This document shows positions 43,136 to 51,766 of a stretch of DNA of 54,863 nucleotides, in pieces. A program made the translations under genes and the position numbers. The notes below the pieces were generated by a model. The model saw only the letters and a program-made list of their open reading frames with translations, did not search any database and had not been told where the DNA came from. The DNA is taken from contig JAHDID010000018.1 in the NCBI GenBank assembly GCA_020630975.1, positions 48,906 through 103,768 of the forward strand. The letters are read 5' to 3'. The DNA is from Verrucomicrobiota bacterium. Its GTDB lineage: Bacteria > Verrucomicrobiota > Verrucomicrobiia > Verrucomicrobiales > DEV007. Position 1 is the stretch's first letter. Every line of letters begins with the position of its first letter.

Positions 43136-43831
43136 ATGAAAAGCATTTACACGACGTTGATCGCCGCTCTTTCTCTAGGATTCGCTTCTCTGGGGGCTGC
43201 AGAAGAGGGCTGGGTGAGCCTGTTTGATGGCAAGACTCTGGATGGCTGGAAAAAATCTACGGTGGGCTCAGCCGAGTACTCTGTGGTGGATGGCGCCATC
43301 AAAGGACTGACGGTGGAGGGGAGCCCGAATACTTTCCTGCTGTCTGAGAAGCAATACGGGGATTTTGAGCTGCAGTTCGAGGTGAAAGTGCACGACAAAC
43401 TCAACTCAGGGGTGCAGATCCGCTCTCGTGAGAAGACTGAGGCCGATATCGAGCCGCCGAAAGATGGCAAAAAGAAGAAAAATAATCAGCTCGGACGCTT
43501 TTTTGGGCCTCAGGTGGAGATCGAGGCGAGTCCAGGGCAGTCAGGATTCGTCTATGGCGAGGCGACAGGCAGAGGCTGGATTTCTCCAGAGCCGGGCGAG
43601 GGGGCCAAGCATGATTACCTAAAAAATGGCGAATGGAACCAATATCGCATCGTAGCCAAGGGAGACACCATCGAGGTGTGGATCAATGGCAACCATGTGA
43701 CCAAACTGACTGATGCTGAGATCTATAAGACTCATCCGAAGGGCCATATCGGGCTCCAAGTGCATGGAATCAAGAAAGAGACTGGCCCTTTTGATGTTTA
43801 TTGGAAAAACCTTAAAATCAGGGAGTTATAA
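43136..43831 (+). CDS. Secreted DUF1080 (3-keto-disaccharide hydrolase) protein
   Basis: A 231-residue exported protein with a signal peptide of about 22 residues, then one DUF1080 domain. The opening WVSLFDGKTLDGWK, the middle LNSGVQIRSRE, then NGEWNQYRIVAKGDTIEVWINGNHV and the end GHIGLQVHG are family hallmarks (concanavalin-like fold). Members act on 3-keto-sugars or bind glycans in Verrucomicrobiota, Planctomycetota and Bacteroidota. Length is typical for the one-domain type. Confidence 0.9.
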   Translation: MKSIYTTLIAALSLGFASLGAAEEGWVSLFDGKTLDGWKKSTVGSAEYSVVDGAIKGLTVEGSPNTFLLSEKQYGDFELQFEVKVHDKLNSGVQIRSREKTEADIEPPKDGKKKKNNQLGRFFGPQVEIEASPGQSGFVYGEATGRGWISPEPGEGAKHDYLKNGEWNQYRIVAKGDTIEVWINGNHVTKLTDAEIYKTHPKGHIGLQVHGIKKETGPFDVYWKNLKIREL

Positions 43832-44138
43832 AAATCTCAAGGAGCGAAGGTGCCACTCTTTGATAAATGTCGGTTTTTTCTTGCAGTAAAGTGCCCTCTC
43901 TCCTTACAATCCACACAGTTGAAATCGGTAGTGACCTAACTAGGAGCTGCTGTTTGAACTAATAAGGAGGAGGGACCCGGTGCTGTGTATGCAGCACCGG
44001 GTTTTTTACTTTTATGAGAGAGAAGTAATCACCCGCTGGGTGGTACTCCTTTTTGTCATGGGATACCTCGGCGTGACAAAATAAATTTCTTGGAGCACAT
44101 TGGCGGACTCTGCCCCTACCAAACCGGAGGGGCACCCC
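43832..44138. other. Intergenic region between the DUF1080 gene and smpB
   Basis: About 307 bp with no standard gene. It holds a strong SD-like run AAGGAGG (43964-43970), an intrinsic terminator (43975-44007) and a 34-codon frame starting GTG 43980. The smpB SD (GGAGGGG, 44126-44132) is at the right end. A small independent transcript ending at the terminator is possible; no tmRNA-like sequence is visible. Confidence 0.4.
43975..44007 (+). terminator. Rho-independent terminator
   Basis: An 11-bp perfect stem ACCCGGTGCTG/CAGCACCGGGT has a 6-nt loop and is followed by TTTTTT. It lies about 140 bp after the DUF1080 stop, so it ends either that transcript or a short RNA starting in the gap. Confidence 0.9.
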
Positions 44139-44594
44139 ATGATGAGCGACATAGCCACCAACAAGAAAGCCAGACGCGATTACCACATCTCCGATACGCA
44201 TGAGTGCGGCATCGTGCTGAAGGGCACCGAGGTAAAATCCATCCGCGCGGGAAAAGTGAACATGTCGGAGTCCTTCGCCAGGGTCGATAAAGGCGAACTG
44301 TGGCTGTACAACTGCGATATCCGTCCGTACGATCATACGGCGGGATTTTTTCAGCACGAGTCCACCTGCCCGCGCAAGCTATTGATGCACCGCCGCGAGA
44401 TTGATCGACTCTTCGGTCAAGTCGAGCAGAAAGGCGTAACGCTAGTGCCGTTGAAGATGTACTGGAAAAATGGCCGGGTGAAAGTGCAGATCGGCATGGG
44501 TAAGGGTAAGACTCACCGAGATCAGCGGGAAGACATCAAAAAGCGGGATCAGGATCGTGAGATCTCGCGCGAGATTGCCAAATTTAACCGTTAG
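44139..44594 (+). CDS. smpB: SsrA-binding protein
   Basis: A tmRNA-binding protein for ribosome rescue, about 151 residues from ATG 44139. This start follows GGAGGGG with a 6-nt spacer and is preferred over an upstream in-frame start at 44100. Family motifs NKKARRDYHI, GIVLKGTEVKSIRAGKVNMSES, PRKLLMHRREID and the basic C-terminal tail KTHRDQREDIKKRDQDREISR are complete. No ssrA gene is seen in the window. Confidence 0.94.
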   Translation: MMSDIATNKKARRDYHISDTHECGIVLKGTEVKSIRAGKVNMSESFARVDKGELWLYNCDIRPYDHTAGFFQHESTCPRKLLMHRREIDRLFGQVEQKGVTLVPLKMYWKNGRVKVQIGMGKGKTHRDQREDIKKRDQDREISREIAKFNR

Positions 44595-44621
44595 GCAGAC
44601 CAACTAGGTTCTTTCATCGTC

Positions 44622-45407
44622 ATGCTGGATATCCCTGCATTTAATCGCAACGCGTGGAACCTGCAGTCCCTGGAGGGCTGTCGCTGGAGCACGCCCTTTA
44701 CTGAAGAGGTTTTTCAGGCTGCGCGGAGCGGGAGCTGGGAGGTGCGGCTCACGCCAAACCGCGCGGTGCCAGCGAGCTGGTTTCCTCAGCACCCGGATCT
44801 GAGTGGGCTGGATCTACTCGGTGTGGCGAGTGGTGGGGGGCAGCAGATGCCGATTTTCGCGGCTGCCGGGGCGAGGGTTACCTCATTTGATAACTCGGAT
44901 ATACAGCTGCAGAAAGATGAAGAGACTGCATCGGCGCATGGGCTTGAGATCCGCACGGAGCAGGGCGATATGCGGGATCTATCAGCCATTGGCGATGAGA
45001 GTGTGGATGTGATCTTTCATCCGGTCTCGAATGTGTTTTGCGAAGAGATCCTGCCGGTGTGGCGCGAGTGTTACCGAGTGTTGCGTCCCGGAGGTAGGCT
45101 GATCAGTGGGTTTATGAATCCGGCTTTCTTCCTCTTCGACCACTACGAGGCCGAGGAGACGGGCGAGATAAAAGTGCGCTATCCGCTACCCTATTCGGAT
45201 CTGGATTCGCTGGATCCGGAAGTGCTCAGCGATCATCTGGAGGCTCAGGTGAGCCTGGAGTGGAGCCATAGCTGGGAGGAACAACTCGGTGGGCAATGCG
45301 ATGTGGGGTTTTCGATCAGAGGCTTTTTCGAGGATAATTGGGATGATGAATCGACTATCCTGAATCGCTGGATGCCGATGTATGCGGCGACATTGGCGGT
45401 TAAGTGA
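44622..45407 (+). CDS. Class I SAM-dependent methyltransferase
   Basis: A 261-residue enzyme of the methyltransferase-11 type. Motif I is the variant LLGVASGGGQQMPIFAAAG (canonical VLDLGCGxG), a form found in a recognisable subgroup. The acidic ribose ligand is in VTSFDNSDIQL; VDVIFHPVSNVF and CYRVLRPGGRLISGFMN follow. Substrate unknown. It follows smpB by 27 bp in the same direction. A short tandem repeat begins right after its stop. Confidence 0.82.
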   Translation: MLDIPAFNRNAWNLQSLEGCRWSTPFTEEVFQAARSGSWEVRLTPNRAVPASWFPQHPDLSGLDLLGVASGGGQQMPIFAAAGARVTSFDNSDIQLQKDEETASAHGLEIRTEQGDMRDLSAIGDESVDVIFHPVSNVFCEEILPVWRECYRVLRPGGRLISGFMNPAFFLFDHYEAEETGEIKVRYPLPYSDLDSLDPEVLSDHLEAQVSLEWSHSWEEQLGGQCDVGFSIRGFFEDNWDDESTILNRWMPMYAATLAVK

Positions 45408-45412
45408 GAGAA

Positions 45413-45456
45413 GAGGAGAAGAGGAGAAGAGGAGAAGAGGAGAAGAGGAGAAGAGG
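45413..45456. repeat. 8-bp tandem repeat (GAGGAGAA), 5.5 units
   Basis: Five perfect GAGGAGAA units (45413-45452) and a half unit begin 5 bp after the methyltransferase stop, with a degenerate unit before them. Copy-number change here would not alter a reading frame, because the repeat lies after the stop. Confidence 0.9.
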
Positions 45457-45544
45457 CTGCTGTGGTGCAGTATCAATTTTTTCCTGTGGTAGAGATTATA
45501 TTTTGGAGGCTTTTATTATTAGCATGGGTGAAATGCCCTTGCGC

Positions 45545-46174
45545 TTATTGCTTAGGCCAAGCTGCATGGACGTGACCGGAATGACCGGATGTCCCTGGCC
45601 CAAAGGTTTCAGTAGCTCCTAGTTCACGGCACCTGGCCATGAATCTTTTGTAATAAGGGTGTCCATACGCGACTTTTACGCCATTGATCTGATCGACATC
45701 AAAGGCTAGGCCCTCGTAGTGAAGTGAGTTCCAGTTGTGTGAGGCTCCGGCTAGAGAGGTCACTCTGAAAGTGTAGCCTTCTTCTATTAAAATTTTCATG
45801 GCGCGCAGCATACGGAGATCTAGGCGTACGTAGCCCCCTGGAGCTTTGCCGTAGGAGCTCATTTTCACTGCATTGCCGGCAGCAGCCTGTCGGATGTTAT
45901 CAAGGGCAGTGGCTCCATCGCATCGGCCGCTGACCTGTTTGGGCAGCCAGACCACGCTGGGTGAGTCTCTCAGCCATTGTGCTGTCTCTGTAGCTAGTTC
46001 GAGAGGGGTGGGCTGGTGGACGACTATGGGCGCCGGTATTTCGTGCCCCGTCGTTTGCTCGATGAAGGATGACTTCTCAGTCACACAACTGGTGAAGAGT
46101 ACACTGCTGCAAGCAATGAGTAAGAGGTAGGGAAGGCAGGAGTGTTTCACGGGATCGACTTTTAGATCGGACAT
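45545..46174 (-). CDS. Lipoprotein with a peptidase M15-like domain
   Basis: 209 residues. The N-terminal hydrophobic stretch ends in LFTSC, a lipobox-like site that predicts an outer-membrane or periplasmic lipoprotein. The C-terminal domain has the metal-site pattern of D,D-carboxypeptidase/M15-type zinc enzymes: HNWNSLHYEGLAFDVDQ and GHSGHVHAAWP. It probably trims peptidoglycan peptides; activity is not certain. Confidence 0.7.
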   Translation of the reverse strand: MSDLKVDPVKHSCLPYLLLIACSSVLFTSCVTEKSSFIEQTTGHEIPAPIVVHQPTPLELATETAQWLRDSPSVVWLPKQVSGRCDGATALDNIRQAAAGNAVKMSSYGKAPGGYVRLDLRMLRAMKILIEEGYTFRVTSLAGASHNWNSLHYEGLAFDVDQINGVKVAYGHPYYKRFMARCRELGATETFGPGTSGHSGHVHAAWPKQ

Positions 46175-46325
46175 TCTGTGGGTGGAGGCTCAAATCGCAA
46201 CTGATTAGTTACAACTGTCTGATTTAGAAGTAGCTTTTGCCTAGAGGTTACTGTCCTGCATTTTGGGGCGAAGGCGATTGTTTTTCGCGCTCTTACGAGG
46301 TCATACGCGTATGGAAAATAGCTTT

Positions 46326-46379
46326 GAGGTCGCATTTTGATACAACTTGTTGTGTCATATTTGTCGATGCTACGACCTC
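46326..46379. other. Nested hairpin in the gap before the M15-like gene
   Basis: GAGGTCG (46326-46332) pairs with CGACCTC (46373-46379) and encloses TGATACAAC/GTTGTGTCA (46338-46346/46349-46357, one G-T pair, CTTG tip). A 12-bp palindrome CATACGCGTATG is nearby (46303-46314). It could be the 3' end of the upstream leftward gene or a structured leader; nothing else is seen in the 244-bp gap. Confidence 0.35.
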
Positions 46380-46418
46380 ACTCGCTCCCTTGTAGTTAGG
46401 ATAGATGAGGGATTTTGG

Positions 46419-47591
46419 CTATTTCACTACGACTTCTGCTTTGCGCAGGATCAGTTTTTGACCGCCGTCGCGAAACACGAAGCCTGATCGAATGGTCTGA
46501 TAGACCGTGGTGCCTCTGCGGCTGGTCTGACCGGTTGCTTTCTTCTTTTTCTCGGAGCGCAAAAGCTTTGGGTCACCATATTGCTCTGGAGTGATTAGCA
46601 GGATTGCTTCGCGGTTGTGGGCTGTCAGTACCGTGTCTTCTGCCAGGCAGAAAGGAAAGATCGAGTGGTTTTCGAGAATGCCGATGAAGTTTTCGTTGAG
46701 CGTCCGCAACTGGCTGACGAAGCCTGCCATGTACCAGCGGTCATCATAGAGCTGGATGAGATCCTCGATTTGACCAATCTGATGGATCAGCTCGAGGAAG
46801 TAGTCGCGCTCGTTTTGCGGTAGGGCAGGAGCCATCATGCTATTTTTGTCGCCCTCGTGGTACATGCTTTTTCGGCTGAGCCCCGCCCGCTGGGAGCGCT
46901 TTACCGATGCCTCTAGCTCTGTCTCTAGCTGTTTGAGCTGCTCGACGCGGCGCTCTGCGGAGTCGAGTTTTTCCAGGGTGGGAAAGTAGAATCCTTTTTT
47001 GTCTTCTGGGCTGATACTGGCCTGTAGAGCTGCTAGGTCCGCCTGAGTATTGGCGGCGTCTGCCTTGGCTGATTTGAGCTGTTCGGTGAGTTCCTCGATG
47101 GTCTTTTGCTGGTTGATCAGCTCTTTACAAAATTGATCTCGCTCATTGGAGCGCTCTTCTTGCTCTCTTTTTAGCTCTCTTTTTAGCTCTTTGCGAATCA
47201 GTGCGACTTGGCGCTCCTGTTCTTTGGTGCGCTCGCAGGCCTCTGTTTTGAAGGCTTTGAACTGTTCGGCTAGTTTGAAAGCGTTTTGCTTGTAGGTCTC
47301 GATCTCGTCGACTGCGGCGTCGAGGAGGTCGTCGGCATCGGATCTAGCGGTTTCCAGCTGGAGAGAAAGCTCGTGATTCTGGTCCTTTAGCAGACCGAGT
47401 TCTTTGCGAGCTTTGTCGAGGTCGGTTGTGAGTTCCTCGACTCGGCCGGTGGCATCGCGCCGAGCTCTGGTTAGCTCTCGACGCAATTGGTCGGTGATTT
47501 CGGAGCCGGTTTTTCGTGTTTGTTGACCTTTCGTCAACGCATATTCGAAAAGCTCTCCTCGAATATTAATGGGTGCAGGTGGAGTCGACAT
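46419..47591 (-). CDS. Long coiled-coil protein with a GrpE-like C-terminal domain
   Basis: 390 residues. About 25-235 is continuous charged coiled coil. From about 255 the segment YFLELIHQIGQIEDLIQLYDD, then LRTLNENFIGILENHSIFPF and AHNREAI, reads like the GrpE helical bundle. The end GTTVYQTIRSGFVFRDG..LRKAEVVVK reads like the GrpE beta-wing (compare GTVVEVLQKGY..RPAMVVV). A GrpE-type nucleotide-exchange factor for an Hsp70 is inferred. It is about twice the normal GrpE length, and no dnaK is in the window. The match is by eye only. Confidence 0.5.
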   Translation of the reverse strand: MSTPPAPINIRGELFEYALTKGQQTRKTGSEITDQLRRELTRARRDATGRVEELTTDLDKARKELGLLKDQNHELSLQLETARSDADDLLDAAVDEIETYKQNAFKLAEQFKAFKTEACERTKEQERQVALIRKELKRELKREQEERSNERDQFCKELINQQKTIEELTEQLKSAKADAANTQADLAALQASISPEDKKGFYFPTLEKLDSAERRVEQLKQLETELEASVKRSQRAGLSRKSMYHEGDKNSMMAPALPQNERDYFLELIHQIGQIEDLIQLYDDRWYMAGFVSQLRTLNENFIGILENHSIFPFCLAEDTVLTAHNREAILLITPEQYGDPKLLRSEKKKKATGQTSRRGTTVYQTIRSGFVFRDGGQKLILRKAEVVVK

Positions 47592-47807
47592 CTGACAGAA
47601 ATAAGAAAAAGGGTCTTTTCCTTTTATATAAGTTTTTGCCTATATGAAAGGAAAATCGTGCTGTTTAGTCGACTAATTTGCGAAAAACCTAAGAATTCCG
47701 AAAGATATTTGAGAATACAGGTCTTTGCCGCGATATGGGCGCTGTGGTGATAGGTGGCGCGAGGCCGATGAAGAGCTGGCATCAGCTCGATCGGAGCAGG
47801 GCATTGG

Positions 47808-48752
47808 CTACCAGCGATATAGATCGACTCGGCGGCTGGTAGAGATGAGTGTGCGGTAGTGAGACTGGCGGCCGCCACCGATGACTAGCCAGCCATCTGA
47901 GGTCCATGCCGAGGCGCTACCGTGCCTGGCGACGGGCAGTGGAGTGGCGGCGGACCATTTACCAGTCAGCAGATCATAGCGATCATGACTGGCGTAGGTT
48001 GCCTTGGTCTGCAGGTCTTCTCCGCCGGCGACGTAGATGCAGCCATTGTGGATGGCGGCTACCTGGCCGCCGCGCTCTGTGGGGAGCTGGGTGATGGTCT
48101 GCCAGTGGGATGTGCCGGGCCGCCATCGTAGGCAGGCCGAGATCTCGTGGGACTCGTCTCGGCGTCCACCGATGATGTAGATGGCGTGGGCATCCTGCAG
48201 TGGTGATAGGTGGTCGCGATGAGCGGGGAGTGGTGGGAGGTAGTCCTGCTGCCATCGGCCACTGGCGATGTGGTAGGACCAGATGGCTCGATGCTGGATA
48301 CCACCGATCAGGTGTAGCCAGCCATCTCGCTCGATCATCGAGTGTTTGGCACGGGGAGCAGGCATCTGGCTGAGCACTCGCCAGCGATCGTCGCGGATAT
48401 CGTAGGCGAGCAGCTGGTCAGACACGTGCTTTTGCCGCAGGTCCGCATAGCCGCCTGAGACGTAGATGGTATTGCCCTTGGCTGCGATACCGACGTGGTT
48501 TAGCCCGACAGGGAGTGGTGCCAGCCGTTGCCAGGTGTCGGTGCGGATGCAGTAGCACTCGAAGGCTGCTAGAGAGCCACGGAGTGATACCTCGCCTGCG
48601 ACATAGACTAGGCCATCATGTAGTGCGGCAGCGATCTCGGATCGGCTGGTAGGCATCTTTGCCGCTCTCTGCCATTTGCCGGCTTGGCCGGATAGGATGG
48701 AGACAAGAATCAATAGGGGGATCATAAACGGCAAAGAAACCCGAAATATCAT
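47808..48752 (-). CDS. Secreted Kelch-repeat protein
   Basis: A 314-residue exported beta-propeller with a signal peptide of about 24 residues. About six Kelch repeats can be read, each with a GG pair and spaced Trp (VYVAGEVSLRGSL, IYVSGGYADLRQ, HLIGGIQH, YIIGGRRDESHE, IYVAGGEDLQTK, LVIGGGRQS). Probably a carbohydrate- or protein-binding surface protein; sialic-acid mutarotase-type activity is another possibility. It is a lone gene. Confidence 0.82.
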   Translation of the reverse strand: MIFRVSLPFMIPLLILVSILSGQAGKWQRAAKMPTSRSEIAAALHDGLVYVAGEVSLRGSLAAFECYCIRTDTWQRLAPLPVGLNHVGIAAKGNTIYVSGGYADLRQKHVSDQLLAYDIRDDRWRVLSQMPAPRAKHSMIERDGWLHLIGGIQHRAIWSYHIASGRWQQDYLPPLPAHRDHLSPLQDAHAIYIIGGRRDESHEISACLRWRPGTSHWQTITQLPTERGGQVAAIHNGCIYVAGGEDLQTKATYASHDRYDLLTGKWSAATPLPVARHGSASAWTSDGWLVIGGGRQSHYRTLISTSRRVDLYRW

Positions 48753-48871
48753 CGGGTTCAGATTTTTGCTATTTATGAAATATAAGCAACCCTAAAATTG
48801 GTGTGTTTGTGAGGTCGGTAAATTATAGAATGCCCCTTTTTACTGCAAGAGTGTCAGAGGGGCGCACGACC

Positions 48872-49489
48872 TTATGCAGACTCGAATAGCTCTCTGGCTT
48901 TGGCTTTGGCCATCTGCTTTTTGCATTCGGCAATCTCTGCGAAAATCGCATCTCGCTCTTGTTGTTTGAGCTGAAAGTGCTCGCGCGATACGACTCGCAT
49001 CACCTCGAAGCCGGTGAGTAGGCCATACTGGTAGTCGCCATTGGGGTTTTTTACCCACTGCTGCAGCTGTCCTTTGTAGTCCTGACGCAGGCCGAAGCGG
49101 TGCAGAATAGGAGCCACGTGACTGATCAAGCCACGGAAAGTCTTTTCGAAGAAAGGTTCGTTCTTTTTGCCCTGGTACTCTGACTCGACGGTAGGGCGGT
49201 GGTGTGGCCAGTCGCTACGATTCCTTGTCTCATGCATGACCAGTCTGGGCATATCGCCAAATAGTCTGTTCAGGTCAGCTTTGAGACTCTGGATCCTTTC
49301 GGTTCCCAGCTCCTGGATGCGATCGGGATCATTTTCGACTGCTTCCAATACGAAGTTTTGAATCCAATTTTCTGCAAGCGGTTGTACCTCGACTCGAAAT
49401 TCGTCGATGATGGCGTCTAAGGCCACTTCGTTCTCTTTGAGAGCGGCTTCTAACTCAGCTAGTTTGGTTTCTGTCTCTGTGCGCGTCAT
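48872..49489 (-). CDS. Conserved-looking soluble protein of unknown function
   Basis: About 205 residues from ATG 49489 (MTRTETETKLAELEAALKEN), preferred over an in-frame ATG at 49546 whose extra 19 residues look non-native. Mostly helical and charged, with no membrane segment. A central RNRSDWPHHRP stretch and a C-terminal coiled coil (QQERDAIFAEIAECKKQMAKAKA) are the only notable features. Family not recognised. Confidence 0.5.
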   Translation of the reverse strand: MTRTETETKLAELEAALKENEVALDAIIDEFRVEVQPLAENWIQNFVLEAVENDPDRIQELGTERIQSLKADLNRLFGDMPRLVMHETRNRSDWPHHRPTVESEYQGKKNEPFFEKTFRGLISHVAPILHRFGLRQDYKGQLQQWVKNPNGDYQYGLLTGFEVMRVVSREHFQLKQQERDAIFAEIAECKKQMAKAKARELFESA

Positions 49490-49833
49490 AATTGGGATCG
49501 ACGGGAAATTGGTGTGTGTTGTCTCGAGAAAGCCTGATTTTCCCATTTCTAGTTGGAAACCAGTCTTTTACGAAAAGCTGCCAGTGGTCGAGATCACTCT
49601 CGATACTGGTGATGTCATTACATTTCAGCTAAGTAAGATAAAACATTTGCCGAACCTTTTCAATAATTTTTATAATTTCTATACGAGATTTCGTTTCACT
49701 GATCTGCTATCAGTCCTTTCTAGCAGAAGTCGTCTGGCTTCCGGCCTCGCATTACAGGTCTAGATATGAAGAGAAAACTCAGAATCTGAGAGTTTTGTGT
49801 TTAGGTTTTTGTCCAAACCTGTATAACCGAGCC
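49490..49833. other. AT-rich divergent intergenic region
   Basis: 344 bp between divergent genes with no supported gene or strong hairpin. It must hold the promoters for the leftward unknown gene and the rightward EF-hand gene. AT-richness rises between 49630 and 49700. Confidence 0.5.
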
Positions 49834-50139
49834 ATGAAAAGCTGTCTTCTGTTCGTGTTTGCCATTTCATTTTCATCAATGGTCGAAACAAGAGCAGCGA
49901 CATCGAAAAGTGATTCTAAGATTCGAGAGTTTTATCAACGGTATCCCCGATCCGATACCAATCGGGATGGTGTATTGACCATCGCTGAAATGCGAAACTA
50001 CATCAATAAATGGACTCCTGCAGGTATGACGTCTAAGTCATATCCACCACTTCGATTGGCTCTCAGTAAGTCGCCTGCGTCGGATTTGAATAAGGATGGG
50101 GTTTTGACTAAGAGTGAACTGCTCCGGTACTTGAAGTAG
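49834..50139 (+). CDS. Secreted EF-hand protein
   Basis: A small exported protein of about 101 residues from ATG 49834, with a signal peptide (MKSCLLFVFAISFSSMVETRAA). Two EF-hand loops are present, DTNRDGVLTIAE and DLNKDGVLTKSE, both with the canonical D-x-N-x-D-G pattern for Ca2+. Probably a calcium-binding periplasmic or surface protein. It lies about 100 bp before the BLUF kinase gene. Confidence 0.78.
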   Translation: MKSCLLFVFAISFSSMVETRAATSKSDSKIREFYQRYPRSDTNRDGVLTIAEMRNYINKWTPAGMTSKSYPPLRLALSKSPASDLNKDGVLTKSELLRYLK

Positions 50140-50238
50140 GTCACCACCTCTATATGATTGATAGTCAATTATATATTGGGGGATGATTTTTTTGCAAAGT
50201 TGGGTATCTTTATAAAACCCCTTCGCTCTCCCCCGAGT

Positions 50239-51765
50239 ATGATTGTCCGACAATTGGTATATAGCAGCTTTGCGAGTCCTGAGCTCACACAGGATAACAT
50301 AAGTGAAATCGTTAGTCATTCGCAAGAGAAGAACGACGCCCGCCAGATCACGGGGATGATGGTCTACAATGCCAGTCACAATCAGTTTGTACAAGTGTTG
50401 GAGGGGCCGTGTGAGCAGGTGATAGCATTATTTCGAAAGATAGAGGCAGATAGTCGGCACCATTCTGTAGCGATATTGGTGGAGCGAGATTTAGACTATC
50501 GCATGTTTCCCAATTGGAGCATGGGCTTCAAGAAACTGGATACCGAAGCGCTGGATACCACTCAGTCTTCGGCTGCGGTAGCGATGCTGAAGATGCTGGC
50601 TGTAGAAAATGGCACACACACCGAGAAGCCGTCTGTCTTGGTGGTGGATGATGACACTAGTAACGTAGATCTTTTGCTAGCTATACTAGAGCGTGACTAT
50701 GAGGTGTGTTCGGCTACCAGTGGCAAAGAAGCGATTGAACTGGTGAGGGCATCGGATGTGGATGCCGTGTTGCTGGATATCAATATGCCGGATATGAGCG
50801 GATTTGAGGTATGTGCCGAGATCAAGTCGAATGACCGGTATACTGATGTACCGGTGATATTCATCAGTGGTCTGGTGGAGGCAGGTCACAAGGTGACGGG
50901 GCTGGGCGTAGGCGGCTGTGATTATATTTCCAAGCCGATAAACTCGGGCGAGGTATTAGCACGGTTGGCGCTGCAATTGGAGTTGGCGGAGTTGCGACTA
51001 GAGCTAAATCGCAATCTGATCGATCTGCAGGAGAAGAATCGTAGATTGGATATGTTCGCGCGGAGTTTGGCTCATGATCTGAGAAATCCGCTTGGGAACC
51101 TGCAGAGCTTCACTTCGATGGTGAAGGCTGGAATGATAGATGGGGCTGAGATCTCCGAGTGGGTAGATCTGGTGAAAGCGTCGAGCGATGATATGGCAGA
51201 CATCATAAGTGGACTACTGCTGCTGGCGACTATCGATAGAGATGCGGTGGAGCTGGAGCCTACCGACGTGAATGACGTGGCTCACTCGTGTGTACAAGAT
51301 CTGGAGTACATGCTGAACGAGTACGAAGGCGAGATCGTGGTGAGTGATGAGTTGCTACTATGTCAGGGCAGAAAATCCTGGCTGAAGCGGATCTTTAGCA
51401 ACTTGTTCAGCAATGCGCTAAAATATGGAGGTATACCTCCTAAAGTTAGTCTTTCCGCGGAGGCTGTCGGAGAGAATACCGTACGCTATATCGTGAGCGA
51501 CAATGGCCAAGGGCTGGAAGATGAGCAGAAGAATCTGCTTTTTAATGAATTTACTCGGCTGGCACCTGAAGATGCTCCGGGCTTGGGCCTGGGCTTAGTC
51601 CTGGTCAAAACCTTGGTTCAGCAGATGGGTGGCCGGATCTTTGTCGAAAGCCAACCTGGCGAGGGTAGCCAATTTATCGTGGAGCTAAAGGCAGCGAGCT
51701 TCGATAGGACCAATCGAATCGATGACTCTGCGGCAGATGATACTGATCTGCTATTGGCCCGGTAG
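50239..51765 (+). CDS. Blue-light photoreceptor kinase: BLUF-REC-HisKA-HATPase
   Basis: 508 residues from ATG 50239, so the protein opens directly with the BLUF domain. Photocycle residues Tyr8, Asn32, Gln52 (FVQVLEG), Trp93 and Met95 (NWSMGF) are all present, so FAD binding and light sensing are expected. A receiver follows (LVVDDDTSNVDLLL, phospho-Asp180 in LLDINMPD, Lys232 in SKP). The kinase has the H-box RSLAHDLRNPLG with His279. The ATPase shows FSNALKYGG, SDNGQGL and GLGLGLVLVK. The order, with the receiver between photosensor and kinase core, is unusual. No membrane helix; no separate output regulator is adjacent. Confidence 0.9.
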   Translation: MIVRQLVYSSFASPELTQDNISEIVSHSQEKNDARQITGMMVYNASHNQFVQVLEGPCEQVIALFRKIEADSRHHSVAILVERDLDYRMFPNWSMGFKKLDTEALDTTQSSAAVAMLKMLAVENGTHTEKPSVLVVDDDTSNVDLLLAILERDYEVCSATSGKEAIELVRASDVDAVLLDINMPDMSGFEVCAEIKSNDRYTDVPVIFISGLVEAGHKVTGLGVGGCDYISKPINSGEVLARLALQLELAELRLELNRNLIDLQEKNRRLDMFARSLAHDLRNPLGNLQSFTSMVKAGMIDGAEISEWVDLVKASSDDMADIISGLLLLATIDRDAVELEPTDVNDVAHSCVQDLEYMLNEYEGEIVVSDELLLCQGRKSWLKRIFSNLFSNALKYGGIPPKVSLSAEAVGENTVRYIVSDNGQGLEDEQKNLLFNEFTRLAPEDAPGLGLGLVLVKTLVQQMGGRIFVESQPGEGSQFIVELKAASFDRTNRIDDSAADDTDLLLAR

Positions 51766-51766
51766 T

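Noticed and set aside
43832-44138. tmRNA (ssrA) gene next to smpB
   Set aside because: No alanine-tRNA-like ends, no tag frame and no encoded CCA end; only an intrinsic terminator is present.
45413-45456. CRISPR-like direct repeats
   Set aside because: The units are 8 bp and directly adjacent with no spacers, so this is a simple tandem repeat.
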